Source of the DNA: Clostridia bacterium
GTDB taxonomy: Bacteria; Bacillota; Clostridia; Oscillospirales; Acutalibacteraceae
NCBI GenBank assembly: GCA_017521125.1
Contig: JAFXDV010000007.1
Coordinates: forward strand, 62,001 to 126,000
Direction: 5' to 3'
DNA: 64,000 nucleotides
The translations under genes were made by a program, and so were the position numbers. A model generated the notes under the pieces. It saw nothing but the letters and a program-made list of their open reading frames with translations, made no database searches and was not told the DNA's origin. Position 1 is the first letter of the stretch. Each line of letters begins with the position of its first letter. Shown one piece after another: positions 40,756 to 49,180 of the stretch.

Positions 40756-41817
40756 ATGACTGAAATTTCCATAATAATGAGCGTGTATAATGGCGAAGAA
40801 TACTTAGAAGAAACAATACAGAGTGTAATAAATCAGACCTTTAAAAACTGGGAGTTTATTATTATAAATGATTGTTCGACAGATTCAACCGCTCAAATTC
40901 TCGAAGATTTTGCCTCTAAAGATGAGAGAATAAAGGTATATCCAAATGAAGTTAATTTAAAGCTTCCTGCTTCTCTTAATAAGGCTATTTCCTTGTCACA
41001 GGGAAAGTACATAGCAAGAATGGACGCTGATGACATCTGCCTTCCCGACAGATTTGAAAAACAGTATAAATTTATGGAAGAAAACAGCGATGTAGCATTG
41101 TCTTCTTGTCGATTTATGACGGTTAAAAACGGAGTATATATGTCTGGTGGTGCAGGTGGCAGATGCGATAATCAGGCATTACGAGCATTGCTTCTTGTGA
41201 GAAATCCAATACTTCATCCGGGCGTTATTGCTAAAGCAGAGGTTATGAAAAAACTGAATTATGACACAAGTCTTACCTGTACCGAGGACTTGGAGCTTTG
41301 GACAAGAATGTCGTTGGAAAATCAAAAAATGGAAATTCTACCTGAATGTCTTATGATTTATCGTCTCCACGACAAACAAATCACAAGCACAACTCTTGAA
41401 AGACAACATACCGAAGTCCTTAAAATACAGGAAAAATATTACGGAACACTTCTTCAAAAAATGGATGAAAAAATGGCGCAATTTTATATAAACGGAATCT
41501 ATTTTACAGAAACTGTGGACATAGAGCGTTTCCTTGAATATTCAAAATGGTTGAAAAGTGTTTGCAGTACGAATTTTGATAAAAACAGTATAAACTATGC
41601 TCTGCTTGAGGTTTTGGCGGAATACAAAAGATGCGGAGCACCGAAACAAGCAGTATTAAAGGCAATGCTTACTTTTAACCCTTTCTTTTTGGCAAAAGAA
41701 ATTATACGCAGAAAACAAGCGGCAAAAAAAGATATTGAAAAATGCTTAAAAGTCGCAAAAGGTTTATCCCTTAAACAAACAGCAGGAACCAAGGAGTTTC
41801 CTATTTTTGAAAAATAA
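40756..41817 (+). CDS. GT2-family glycosyltransferase
   Basis: 353 residues. ISIIMSVYNGEEYLEETIQS, INDCSTDSTAQIL and ARMDADDICLPDRF define the GT-A fold, and TEDLELWTRM is the conserved ED acceptor motif. The C-terminal basic helices may touch the membrane. It is the third consecutive GT2 gene. Confidence 0.9.
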   Translation: MTEISIIMSVYNGEEYLEETIQSVINQTFKNWEFIIINDCSTDSTAQILEDFASKDERIKVYPNEVNLKLPASLNKAISLSQGKYIARMDADDICLPDRFEKQYKFMEENSDVALSSCRFMTVKNGVYMSGGAGGRCDNQALRALLLVRNPILHPGVIAKAEVMKKLNYDTSLTCTEDLELWTRMSLENQKMEILPECLMIYRLHDKQITSTTLERQHTEVLKIQEKYYGTLLQKMDEKMAQFYINGIYFTETVDIERFLEYSKWLKSVCSTNFDKNSINYALLEVLAEYKRCGAPKQAVLKAMLTFNPFFLAKEIIRRKQAAKKDIEKCLKVAKGLSLKQTAGTKEFPIFEK

Positions 41818-41834
41818 ATCGCAGGAGGACAGTA

Positions 41835-43202
41835 ATGAAATATTTGCAATACCCATACGTAATCATAACTTTTCTTGCAGTAATTTTTCTTATAATGGGA
41901 CTTATTGGGTTGTATTTTACTATAAAATCTATAAAAACCGCAAAGGGAACTGCCCAGAAGGGTTTTTGCGGCATTGGTAAAATGGAAAATGATTTTGAAA
42001 AGGCAACAAATTTACGTAAAGAACATTCAATTATATATGTTTCAATATCTCTCGACAGTATGAAAAGGATTTATCCTGAATCAAAAGCTGTCAGGATGTA
42101 CGAGCAAATTAAGAAAATTTTGTTCAACCACTTTTGCCTTGGGGCAGATGGTGAAATTTCTATGTACGGACAACTGAATTTCGTTGTTATGAATAATTTA
42201 GATGCAGAAAAAACCGCACAGTGCATTGACAGATGTTTTTCAGAAATAAACGAAGCTTTTGTAAAATATGGAGCGGTTAATGTTGCTCGATTAAACTTTG
42301 GATATTACATAACCAGTTCAACTGAAGTTTCCTTTAAAACGGCTCTGTCAAGAGCAAAACAGGCGTGTAGCATGGCTGAAGATAAAAACGTTTTATATTG
42401 TCAGTGGGATATTTCAAGCGGAAAAAAATTCGAAAGAAAAATTCAAATAGAAAACCATATACAAGAAGAAATCGACAATAATAGATTTTTCCTTCAGTAT
42501 CAACCTATGGTAGATGCTAAAACAAACAAAATTATGGGCGCCGAAGTTCTTTCCCGCCTTAACTCTAAAACCCAGGGCGTTTTGTCCCCACGTTATTTTC
42601 TGTCAGCAGTAAACAATGTTGGGCTTAACGAAAAATTTGATTATTATATATTTGAGAAAAACTGTAAATGGATTTCAATCGATAAAAATACACGTGCTAA
42701 ATATGTGTATACAATCAATTTCTCACGCTCAACACTATGTGATGAAAATTTAGCTAAAAATATTATTAGCATCATAGAAAAATATGACATTGAATATTCG
42801 TGTATCGCCATTGAAATTCTAGAGGACAAGAATTTAAGCAAGGATGAAAAAGCGATAATGATTTCCAATCTGGCTTGTTTGAAAGAAAAGGGAATTTTAA
42901 CTCTTTTAGATGACTTTGGTAAAGGTTACACCAGCTTTGGAGATTTGACAGATTTTAATATAGATATTGTAAAAATCGACAAATCAATAACGCAGAATTC
43001 TCTCACTCCATCAGGTTTTGTAATTCTTAAAAATATTATCAGAACCGCACACGATTTAGGCTTTAAAACCTTGTGCGAGGGCATAGAAACTGAAGAACAC
43101 AAAAAAATGGTGGTAAGTGCAGGATGTGATATACTTCAGGGTTATTATTTTTATCATCCAATTCCTGTCACAGAGTTAGAAAAAGTGTTTGAAAAACAGT
43201 AA
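41835..43202 (+). CDS. Membrane-anchored protein with degenerate GGDEF-like domain and EAL domain
   Basis: 455 residues. One N-terminal helix (about 8-32), then a diverged GGDEF-sized region (about 50-195) without a GGDEF motif, then an EAL domain (about 205-455). The EAL signature is AEVLSRL (E retained, A replaced by V). Other catalytic positions are present: INFSRS (Asn), AIEILED (Glu), LLDDFGKGYTSF (DD), VKIDKS (Lys), CEGIETEEH (Glu) and ILQGYYF (Gln). It is likely an active c-di-GMP phosphodiesterase, unless the E-V-L change matters. AGGAGG precedes the start. Confidence 0.82.
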   Translation: MKYLQYPYVIITFLAVIFLIMGLIGLYFTIKSIKTAKGTAQKGFCGIGKMENDFEKATNLRKEHSIIYVSISLDSMKRIYPESKAVRMYEQIKKILFNHFCLGADGEISMYGQLNFVVMNNLDAEKTAQCIDRCFSEINEAFVKYGAVNVARLNFGYYITSSTEVSFKTALSRAKQACSMAEDKNVLYCQWDISSGKKFERKIQIENHIQEEIDNNRFFLQYQPMVDAKTNKIMGAEVLSRLNSKTQGVLSPRYFLSAVNNVGLNEKFDYYIFEKNCKWISIDKNTRAKYVYTINFSRSTLCDENLAKNIISIIEKYDIEYSCIAIEILEDKNLSKDEKAIMISNLACLKEKGILTLLDDFGKGYTSFGDLTDFNIDIVKIDKSITQNSLTPSGFVILKNIIRTAHDLGFKTLCEGIETEEHKKMVVSAGCDILQGYYFYHPIPVTELEKVFEKQ

Positions 43203-43212
43203 GGAGATTTTC

Positions 43213-44148
43213 ATGTTATCTATAATTATTCCGGCTTACAATGAAGCAAAATGCGTAAAATCTGCATATAAAGTAATAGACTCGTTGCTTAGAGAAAACA
43301 ATATTGATAGTGAATTTATTTTTGTAGATGATGGTTCACAGGATGAAACCTATAAAATGATAACTGAGCTCTCAGATGAGAATGAAAATATAACAGGACT
43401 GCATTTTTCCAGAAATTTCGGAAAAGAATCTGCTATATCTGCAGGGCTTTCTGCAGTAAACGGAGATTGTGCTGTCGTCATTGACTGCGACCTTCAACAT
43501 CCTCCGGAGAAGATAATTGAAATGTATCGCTTATGGGAGCAAGGATATGAGATTGTTGAAGGAATTAAAAAAGAACGTGGTAAAGAAAAGAAAATGCATA
43601 GCGTAGGAGCTAAAATTTTCTATTCTGTTATCAGCCGTATGGCAGGCTTTGATATGGCCAACTCATCAGATTTTAAGCTCATGGACAGAAAGGTTGTAGA
43701 TGTGCTTAATAAAATGCCTGAAAGAGGCTTTTTCAGAGCGATTTCTTATTGGGTAGGCTACAATAAAACAACGGTTGAATATGATGTTAAAATGCGAATT
43801 GATGGTGAGTCCAAATGGACAACCAAAGGTCTTTTAAAGTATGCTATTTCCAATATCTCATCATATTCTACAGCACCTATGCAAATCGTAACCGCACTTG
43901 GCTGTGTGATGCTAATAATTTCTATTATCTTTGGTATATGGGCGCTTATTGATAAAATAATAGGCAGGGCCCTGGAAGGTATGACCACGGTTATAATTAT
44001 AACTATCTTTATAGGAAGTATAGTTATGATAAGTCTTGGAATCATAGGATATTATATTGCGCGGATTTACGAAGAAATAAAAGGCAGACCCAAATATATA
44101 ATTTCAACAAGTGTAAAAAGCAAAAAAACGGCGAATTCTCTAAAATAA
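43213..44148 (+). CDS. GtrB/DPM1-like polyprenyl-phosphate glycosyltransferase
   Basis: 311 residues from ATG 43213, which has AAGGAG 7 bp upstream (an earlier in-frame start at 43189 lies within the previous gene). The GT2 domain has LSIIIPAYNEAKCVKSAY, FVDDGSQDETYKM, and DCDLQHPPEKI. Two C-terminal membrane helices (about 230-255, 265-290) match the GtrB/dolichol-phosphate mannosyltransferase class. It would make undecaprenyl-phosphate-sugar, the donor needed by the GtrII-type enzyme at 27385, although the two genes are 16 kb apart. Confidence 0.88.
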   Translation: MLSIIIPAYNEAKCVKSAYKVIDSLLRENNIDSEFIFVDDGSQDETYKMITELSDENENITGLHFSRNFGKESAISAGLSAVNGDCAVVIDCDLQHPPEKIIEMYRLWEQGYEIVEGIKKERGKEKKMHSVGAKIFYSVISRMAGFDMANSSDFKLMDRKVVDVLNKMPERGFFRAISYWVGYNKTTVEYDVKMRIDGESKWTTKGLLKYAISNISSYSTAPMQIVTALGCVMLIISIIFGIWALIDKIIGRALEGMTTVIIITIFIGSIVMISLGIIGYYIARIYEEIKGRPKYIISTSVKSKKTANSLK

Positions 44149-44171
44149 CTGTGTAGGGAGACAAGACAGGA

Positions 44172-44945
44172 ATGGAAAAGATAATACTAACCGACATTTT
44201 AAATGGACTAAAAAACAACGAGTTTAAAATGTATCTGCAATTTATAGTTGACAGCAAAACAAAAGAAATTGTTTCGGCGGAAGCGTTATCAAGATGGTAT
44301 TGCCCCAATAAAGGAATTATAGGTCCTGTAAATTATATTGGTCAAATGGAGGAGTCAGGTCTTATCAGCGAACATGATTTTTATATGTTTGAGCTTGCCT
44401 GCCGCCAACTTGAAAAATGGAAAAATACTGAATTTAAGGATATTTCAATATCCTGTAACTTCACCAGAATAACTCTTTCTGAAGAAGACTGCATAGAAAG
44501 ACTTAAAAAGATTTCTGATAAATATAATTTTGATAAAACTAAGCTTGCCATTGAGATAACCGAAGATGCCATTGAAAAGGACAGAGAAAATGCTCAAAAG
44601 AACGTTGTTCTCTGCAAAGACCTTGGCTTTATGGTTTATCTTGATGATTTAGGAAGCGGTTATACTTCACTTTCAAATCTTTGCGACTATCCTATTGATG
44701 TTGTTAAAATTGACCGTGATATTTTGCTTAAAACCAATACGCCCAAAGGAGAAGCTTTGTTCCGTGGTATAGTTGCCCTTGCTCACAGTATGGATATTGC
44801 TGCTATCGGCGAGGGAGTAGAAACCGAGGAGCAAAATAACCTTGTATCACAGTCTGATTGTGATTTCATTCAAGGCTGGTACTACACAAAGGCTCTTCCT
44901 TTAGGAGAATGTGAAGCATTTATAAAAAACTATAATGCAGTGTAA
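44172..44945 (+). CDS. Stand-alone EAL-domain c-di-GMP phosphodiesterase
   Basis: 257 residues consisting only of an EAL domain. The signature is AEALSRW (about 36-42), Asn in SCNFTR, Glu in AIEITED, YLDDLGSGYTSL (DDFG changed to DDLG), Lys in VVKIDR, Glu in GEGVETEEQ and Gln in FIQGWYY. All metal and catalytic positions appear present, so hydrolysis of c-di-GMP to pGpG is predicted. No sensor or membrane helix is seen, so localisation would depend on partners encoded in the operon. Confidence 0.87.
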   Translation: MEKIILTDILNGLKNNEFKMYLQFIVDSKTKEIVSAEALSRWYCPNKGIIGPVNYIGQMEESGLISEHDFYMFELACRQLEKWKNTEFKDISISCNFTRITLSEEDCIERLKKISDKYNFDKTKLAIEITEDAIEKDRENAQKNVVLCKDLGFMVYLDDLGSGYTSLSNLCDYPIDVVKIDRDILLKTNTPKGEALFRGIVALAHSMDIAAIGEGVETEEQNNLVSQSDCDFIQGWYYTKALPLGECEAFIKNYNAV

Positions 44946-44963
44946 CTGAAAGAAGGAAAAGGA

Positions 44964-45587
44964 ATGCAAAGTACTGCTAAAAGGCTTCTCGCAATAGTAA
45001 ATTATTGGAGAACATTACCGGTTTATTTATGTGTATTGTTCTCCAAACAAAAGAAATTGATTAAAATGGACCTTGCAAGGTGGAACGAAATCAATCAAAT
45101 TAAATTTAATATGTTTGAATCTCTTAACTGGTATATGAGCTATAAAAAAGAATTTAGAAATTTACTTCAGCATCGTCTGAAAAACCCATCTCGCTCTATT
45201 TTAGCTATGGTTCATTTTGTTATCGCCAGAGTATTATGGAAGCCAATGGAAAGTCTTTACATATATACAGAAGATATAGGTGGAGGACTATATATTCAAC
45301 ACGGTTTTGCCACCATTATAACTGCTAAAAAGATAGGCGAAAACTGCAGAATATACCAACAGGTAACTATCGGTTATAAAGGCGATGATTGTCCCCCTGT
45401 TTTAGAGGACAATGTTTCTGTTACCTGTGGAGCGAAGGTTCTTGGTAATATAACAATGCATACAGGAAGCTTAGCGGCGGCCGGTGCAGTTGTTGTAAAG
45501 GACGTGCCGGAAAATGCAATTGTTGCCGGTGTCCCGGCTAAAGTAATTGGATATAAGGATGAAAACAACCTTGGTTTCCAGGGATGA
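44964..45587 (+). CDS. Serine acetyltransferase-like hexapeptide acetyltransferase
   Basis: 207 residues. An N-terminal helical part (about 1-95) precedes a beta-helix with EDIGGGLYIQHGFATIITAK, IGENCRIYQQVTIGYKG and GSLAAAGAVVVKDVPENAIV plus AGVPAKVIG. This is the CysE-like fold; within the cluster it is better read as a polysaccharide acetyltransferase. It is the second such enzyme in the operon. Confidence 0.82.
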   Translation: MQSTAKRLLAIVNYWRTLPVYLCVLFSKQKKLIKMDLARWNEINQIKFNMFESLNWYMSYKKEFRNLLQHRLKNPSRSILAMVHFVIARVLWKPMESLYIYTEDIGGGLYIQHGFATIITAKKIGENCRIYQQVTIGYKGDDCPPVLEDNVSVTCGAKVLGNITMHTGSLAAAGAVVVKDVPENAIVAGVPAKVIGYKDENNLGFQG

Positions 45588-45615
45588 AAATTTACTAGCG
45601 AAGGGAATTATTAAA

Positions 45616-47001
45616 ATGATGTTTAATGTATTAGATTATGGTGCAAAGGCGGATGCAATCACCCTTGATTCTCCTGCTGTTCAGAAGGCCGTTGATGCCT
45701 GTAGCGAAAATGGCGGAGGAACAGTCTATTTCCCAAAGGGAATATACGTGCTTGCCACCGTATTTTTAAAAGACAACGTACATATAAAGTTTGAAGACGG
45801 AACTGATATTTTAGGTAGCCTTGATTTTTATTCCTACGAACAACAGGAAGAAATTGATTATCCTATGTATCAGGATGCATCGCATTCCTATTTTAACCTT
45901 GCAATGTTTGTTGGTATAAATTGTAATAATATTTCTATCACAGGAAAAGCAAGAATTGATATGCGTTCAGTTTGGGATGAGGATGGTGTCAGAGGCGAGG
46001 AAATTCGTCATAGAGGTCCTAAGTGTATTTCACTAAAAGAGTGTAATAACGTATTGCTATCAGACCTTGATATCAACAACGTGACCGACCTTGCTATCTA
46101 CTTTGCAGGTTGTAACGATGTAGATATACACGATATTAAAATGTGCGTGTATATTGACGGAATTTCTCCCGACAACTCTAAAAACGTAAAAATATATAAC
46201 TGCGACGTAGAAGCTGGCGATGATGGAATTGTTTTCAAATCTTCATACACCCTTAACCGACTTGACGTCTGCAGAAACATTAAGGTTTGGAACTGTAGGG
46301 TAAAGAGTCGTTGCAGCGCCATTAAATTCGGAACCGAAACAAATGGCGGATTTTACGATATAGAGCTAAATAATATCGATGTCTACGAAACACGCATTAC
46401 TGCAATTGCCATAGAGAGCGTTGATGGTGCTATTATTGACGGTCTGACCATTAAAGATGTCCGCATCAAAAACACAAACGGACTTTTATTTGTGCATTTA
46501 GGTCAACGAATGAGAGGCCCCGAGGGTAGAGAGATTGGAGAAATCAGAAACGTCACCCTTGAAAACATAACAGCCGAAGGCCCATATGAGCCATATATGT
46601 GTATCCCATCAAGCTATTTTGCTTATAAGGCTAATAACTATATTCAGTATCCTTGGATGTTCGGCACAAAGGCAGAAGACCCTGAAAACATTAAGGAGAA
46701 GGGAAGATATACAGGTTGGCAGCTTTCAAGCAACGTCTGTGGGCTAAAGGACAAACCTTTAAAAAATATTACCCTTCGCAATGTTCATTTTAAGGTTGCA
46801 GGCGGAGTTAAAGAATATAAAAGGGAAGTACCAGACGTAGCGCCTGAGTATCCTGAAATAATGGTTTACGGAAAAGTTCTTCCCGCAAAAGGAATATATT
46901 TCAGACACGTAGAGGGCTTACTCGTTGATAACGTAACAGTAGAAAGTTATATGCCTGATGCACGTGAGGACTTTGTTTTCGAAGACGTAACCTTCAGATA
47001 A
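45616..47001 (+). CDS. GH28-type right-handed beta-helix glycoside hydrolase
   Basis: 461 residues from ATG 45616 (AAGGGAA upstream; the longer frame to 45547 lies inside the previous gene). It opens with FNVLDYGAKADAITLDSPAV then AVDACSENGGGTVYFPKG, typical of polygalacturonase-like proteins. Putative catalytic acids are in DGISPDNSKNV and AGDDGIVFKS, with CSAIKFGTETNGG following. No signal peptide is visible, which is odd for an enzyme acting on exported polymer. It is the last gene before a strong terminator. It may trim or recycle the operon's own product; inference. Confidence 0.8.
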   Translation: MMFNVLDYGAKADAITLDSPAVQKAVDACSENGGGTVYFPKGIYVLATVFLKDNVHIKFEDGTDILGSLDFYSYEQQEEIDYPMYQDASHSYFNLAMFVGINCNNISITGKARIDMRSVWDEDGVRGEEIRHRGPKCISLKECNNVLLSDLDINNVTDLAIYFAGCNDVDIHDIKMCVYIDGISPDNSKNVKIYNCDVEAGDDGIVFKSSYTLNRLDVCRNIKVWNCRVKSRCSAIKFGTETNGGFYDIELNNIDVYETRITAIAIESVDGAIIDGLTIKDVRIKNTNGLLFVHLGQRMRGPEGREIGEIRNVTLENITAEGPYEPYMCIPSSYFAYKANNYIQYPWMFGTKAEDPENIKEKGRYTGWQLSSNVCGLKDKPLKNITLRNVHFKVAGGVKEYKREVPDVAPEYPEIMVYGKVLPAKGIYFRHVEGLLVDNVTVESYMPDAREDFVFEDVTFR

Positions 47002-47006
47002 TAGTC

Positions 47007-47034
47007 AAAACCACCCTTTTGGGTGGTTTTGTTT
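47007..47034 (+). terminator. Terminator of the polysaccharide operon
   Basis: AAAACCACCC/GGGTGGTTTT perfect stem with a TTTT loop and GTTT tail. Confidence 0.87.
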
Positions 47035-47057
47035 ATACTTTTACCAAAAGCAAAAAT

Positions 47058-47086
47058 TTGACAACATACATCATTTCTTTTATAAT
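47058..47086 (+). promoter_or_regulatory. Consensus promoter of the toxin remnant/barstar unit
   Basis: TTGACA (47058-47063), exactly 17 bp, TATAAT (47081-47086): both hexamers are perfect consensus, 119 bp before the first ATG. Confidence 0.75.
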
Positions 47087-47205
47087 AAACATAAAATTGA
47101 TACTTTGTGTAATTAATATGTCCTGTTTTTTTAATTATTGTCCTTTATTTAAAATGCTGTTTTACTTATAATTTATTCGTAAACTCAATTATAAGGAAGG
47201 TACAT

Positions 47206-47738
47206 ATGAACATTTTCGCATATTTATTATTGCAAATTATCAATGGGGAAAAATGGAAACCCCAATTCGGTCAGAGTAAGAACTATAAAAATTGGATAGC
47301 AAAATTAGATTAAAAATTATGTCGCGTGTGCAAAAAACTACATGGAAAAATATGGGGAATTCACCAAAAACCTGAGATTGAACCTGAAGTTCATGACAGA
47401 TGTCGTTGCCAAATCAAAGTTATGGTAACGGTAAAATCCGGAACTGCCACAACCGAAGGGTTAAATGGTGCAGATTGGACGCTAAAGCATCAATCAAACT
47501 TGCCGAAGTATTATATTCAATATCATGAATGAGAAGAGTGGCACCTAATCGAATGATAACAAAAGGCGTATATAAAAATCGTAATGGTCATTTACCCAAT
47601 GAGAATGGAAGAGTTTGGTATGAAGCCGATATAAATTATAAAGGTGGGTTTAGAAATGGCCAAAGAATAATATATTCTAACGACGGACAATTATTTGCAA
47701 CTTATGACCACTATCAAACGTTTTTCGAAATTGTATAG
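47206..47738 (+). pseudogene. Disrupted barnase-type (RNase N1/T1-like) toxin
   Basis: Three pieces make one broken gene. Piece 1 (ATG 47206, AAGGAAGG upstream) ends at TAA 47311-47313. The same frame continues as piece 2 to TGA 47530, with a CRVCKKLHGKIW...HDRCRC zinc module seen in delivered toxins and GADWTLKHQSNLPKYYI, resembling the barnase N-terminus. Piece 3, in another frame from 47529, has VAPNRMITKGVYKNRNGHLP and VWYEADINYKGGFRNGQRII plus DHYQTFFEI, matching barnase including Glu73, Arg83, Arg87 and His102 equivalents. About 12-14 residues are missing at the frame change. A nonsense codon and an indel thus inactivate it. Confidence 0.82.
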
Positions 47739-47749
47739 GAGGTTAAAAA

Positions 47750-48070
47750 ATGAACTACGATGATTATAATAAATTCAAAGAAATAACAGAGAATCCAATT
47801 GTATTAGATTTTTCTGAATGTAAATATTTAAGTGAAATTCATTCAATACTGAAAGAAAAATTTGGTTTGCCGGAATATTATGGGGATAACTGGGATGCGC
47901 TTTGGGACTGCATCGATGGCTTGTTTTATGAACGCGAAGAATATATAGCGGAAATTCACGGATTTTATGATATGAAAAAGGAATTACAAGAAGAATGTAA
48001 AGAAATGTTGAAAGTTTTTGATGACGCACATAACGAAACACCAAATTTCACGTATAAAATTATATCATAA
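47750..48070 (+). CDS. Barstar family ribonuclease inhibitor
   Basis: 106 residues. The barstar core is clear: VLDFSECKYLSEIHSILKEK, FGLPEYYGDNWDALWDCIDG and a C-terminal FTYKIIS strand. It is an intracellular acidic protein that plugs the barnase active site. AGGAGG lies 7 bp before the ATG. The gene is intact although the adjacent ribonuclease is broken, so it may now act as an orphan immunity protein against sister-cell toxins. Confidence 0.92.
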   Translation: MNYDDYNKFKEITENPIVLDFSECKYLSEIHSILKEKFGLPEYYGDNWDALWDCIDGLFYEREEYIAEIHGFYDMKKELQEECKEMLKVFDDAHNETPNFTYKIIS

Positions 48071-48134
48071 AAACAGAAGAAGGGCTTAAAATTGGAGTGG
48101 TTCTCAAAAGGGAGACGGTCTTGTCTTTTAACAA

Positions 48135-48163
48135 TTGACTCTATCAATCAATAATGTTATAAT
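48135..48163 (+). promoter_or_regulatory. Promoter of the DMT transporter
   Basis: TTGACT (48135-48140), 17-bp spacer, TATAAT (48158-48163). Its presence excludes translation starting upstream at 48135. Confidence 0.7.
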
Positions 48164-48203
48164 TTGCACTATTAGTAAGTTTTGCGTACAGGAGGGGAAA
48201 ACG

Positions 48204-49073
48204 CTGAAAAAAGTTATAAGTCCGAGGCTTATGCTAATCGTTTCGATGACAATATTCGGCAGCATAGCGGTTTTTGTAAGAAATATTTCTGTTTCTTCCG
48301 GAGAGTTAGCTTTATATAGAGCCGTTTTAGCCACCCTTTTAATAGGAGGCTTCTTGCTTGTTACAAAGCAGAAAATTCCCTTTAAAGAAGTAAAAAAGGA
48401 AATGCCTTTACTCCTAATCTCAGGAATAGCCATGGGCTTTAATTGGATTTTGCTTTTTCAGGCCTACAAATATACAACCGTTTCGGTAGCAACACTCAGT
48501 TACTATTTTGCGCCTGTAATTGTAACGGTTGTCTGTCCATTCCTGTTTAAAGAAAAACTGACAGTAAAACAAATTATATGCTTTGTTATGTCTACTCTTG
48601 GCCTTGTGCTTATCACAGGAATCGGCGGAGCAGGAGAGGGAAAAGACTTTGTGGGCATACTCTTCGGCTTAGGTGCTGCGGTGCTTTATGCAACGGTAGT
48701 TTTGCTTAATAAGTTTATTAAAAACGTAGAGGGTATACACAGAACATTTTTGCAGTTTCTGTCGGCCGTTTTAGTCCTGACTCCGTATGTTTTAATGACA
48801 AGCGGTGTCAATATAGGAAACCTTGACGGAATTGGTTGGACAAACCTTCTAATCGTAGGTATCATACACACCGGAGTAACCTACTGTATGTACTTTTCTT
48901 CTCTAAAGGAACTTCCCGGACAAAAGGCCGCAATTCTCAGCTACATTGACCCATTGGTCGCCGTACTGATTTCGGTAACCATCTTAGGAGAAACAATGAC
49001 ATTGAGTCAGGCGTTGGGCGGTAGTTTAATTCTCGGATTTACCCTGTGGAATGAAATCACACCTAAAAAATAA
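48204..49073 (+). CDS. EamA/DMT superfamily transporter, probable CTG start
   Basis: 289 residues with ten hydrophobic segments in two EamA repeats (GSIAVFVRNISVSSGELALY with the RA element after it; second repeat starting near residue 155). Drug/metabolite exporter or amino-acid effluxer; substrate not determinable. AGGAGGGG (48190-48197) points to a CTG at 48204 as initiator, giving (M)KKVISPRLMLIV. The first ATG in frame (48231) is too far from this ribosome site, and the upstream TTG lies in the promoter. Confidence 0.83.
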   Translation: MKKVISPRLMLIVSMTIFGSIAVFVRNISVSSGELALYRAVLATLLIGGFLLVTKQKIPFKEVKKEMPLLLISGIAMGFNWILLFQAYKYTTVSVATLSYYFAPVIVTVVCPFLFKEKLTVKQIICFVMSTLGLVLITGIGGAGEGKDFVGILFGLGAAVLYATVVLLNKFIKNVEGIHRTFLQFLSAVLVLTPYVLMTSGVNIGNLDGIGWTNLLIVGIIHTGVTYCMYFSSLKELPGQKAAILSYIDPLVAVLISVTILGETMTLSQALGGSLILGFTLWNEITPKK

Positions 49074-49077
49074 AGTT

Positions 49078-49107
49078 AAAAACCCGCCATTTAAGGCGGG
49101 TTTTTTT
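49078..49107 (+). terminator. Terminator of the DMT transporter gene
   Basis: AAAAACCCGCC/GGCGGGTTTTTTT stem-loop. Confidence 0.87.
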
Positions 49108-49119
49108 AAAAGCATCCTA

Positions 49120-49148
49120 TTGCATTTGCAAATAGTTTGTGTTAAAAT
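49120..49148 (+). promoter_or_regulatory. Promoter of azlCD
   Basis: TTGCAT (49120-49125), 17-bp spacer, TAAAAT (49143-49148), 32 bp before the azlC start. Confidence 0.55.
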
Positions 49149-49180
49149 AGTCCCACTAATGCAAAAACGGAAGGCTTAAT

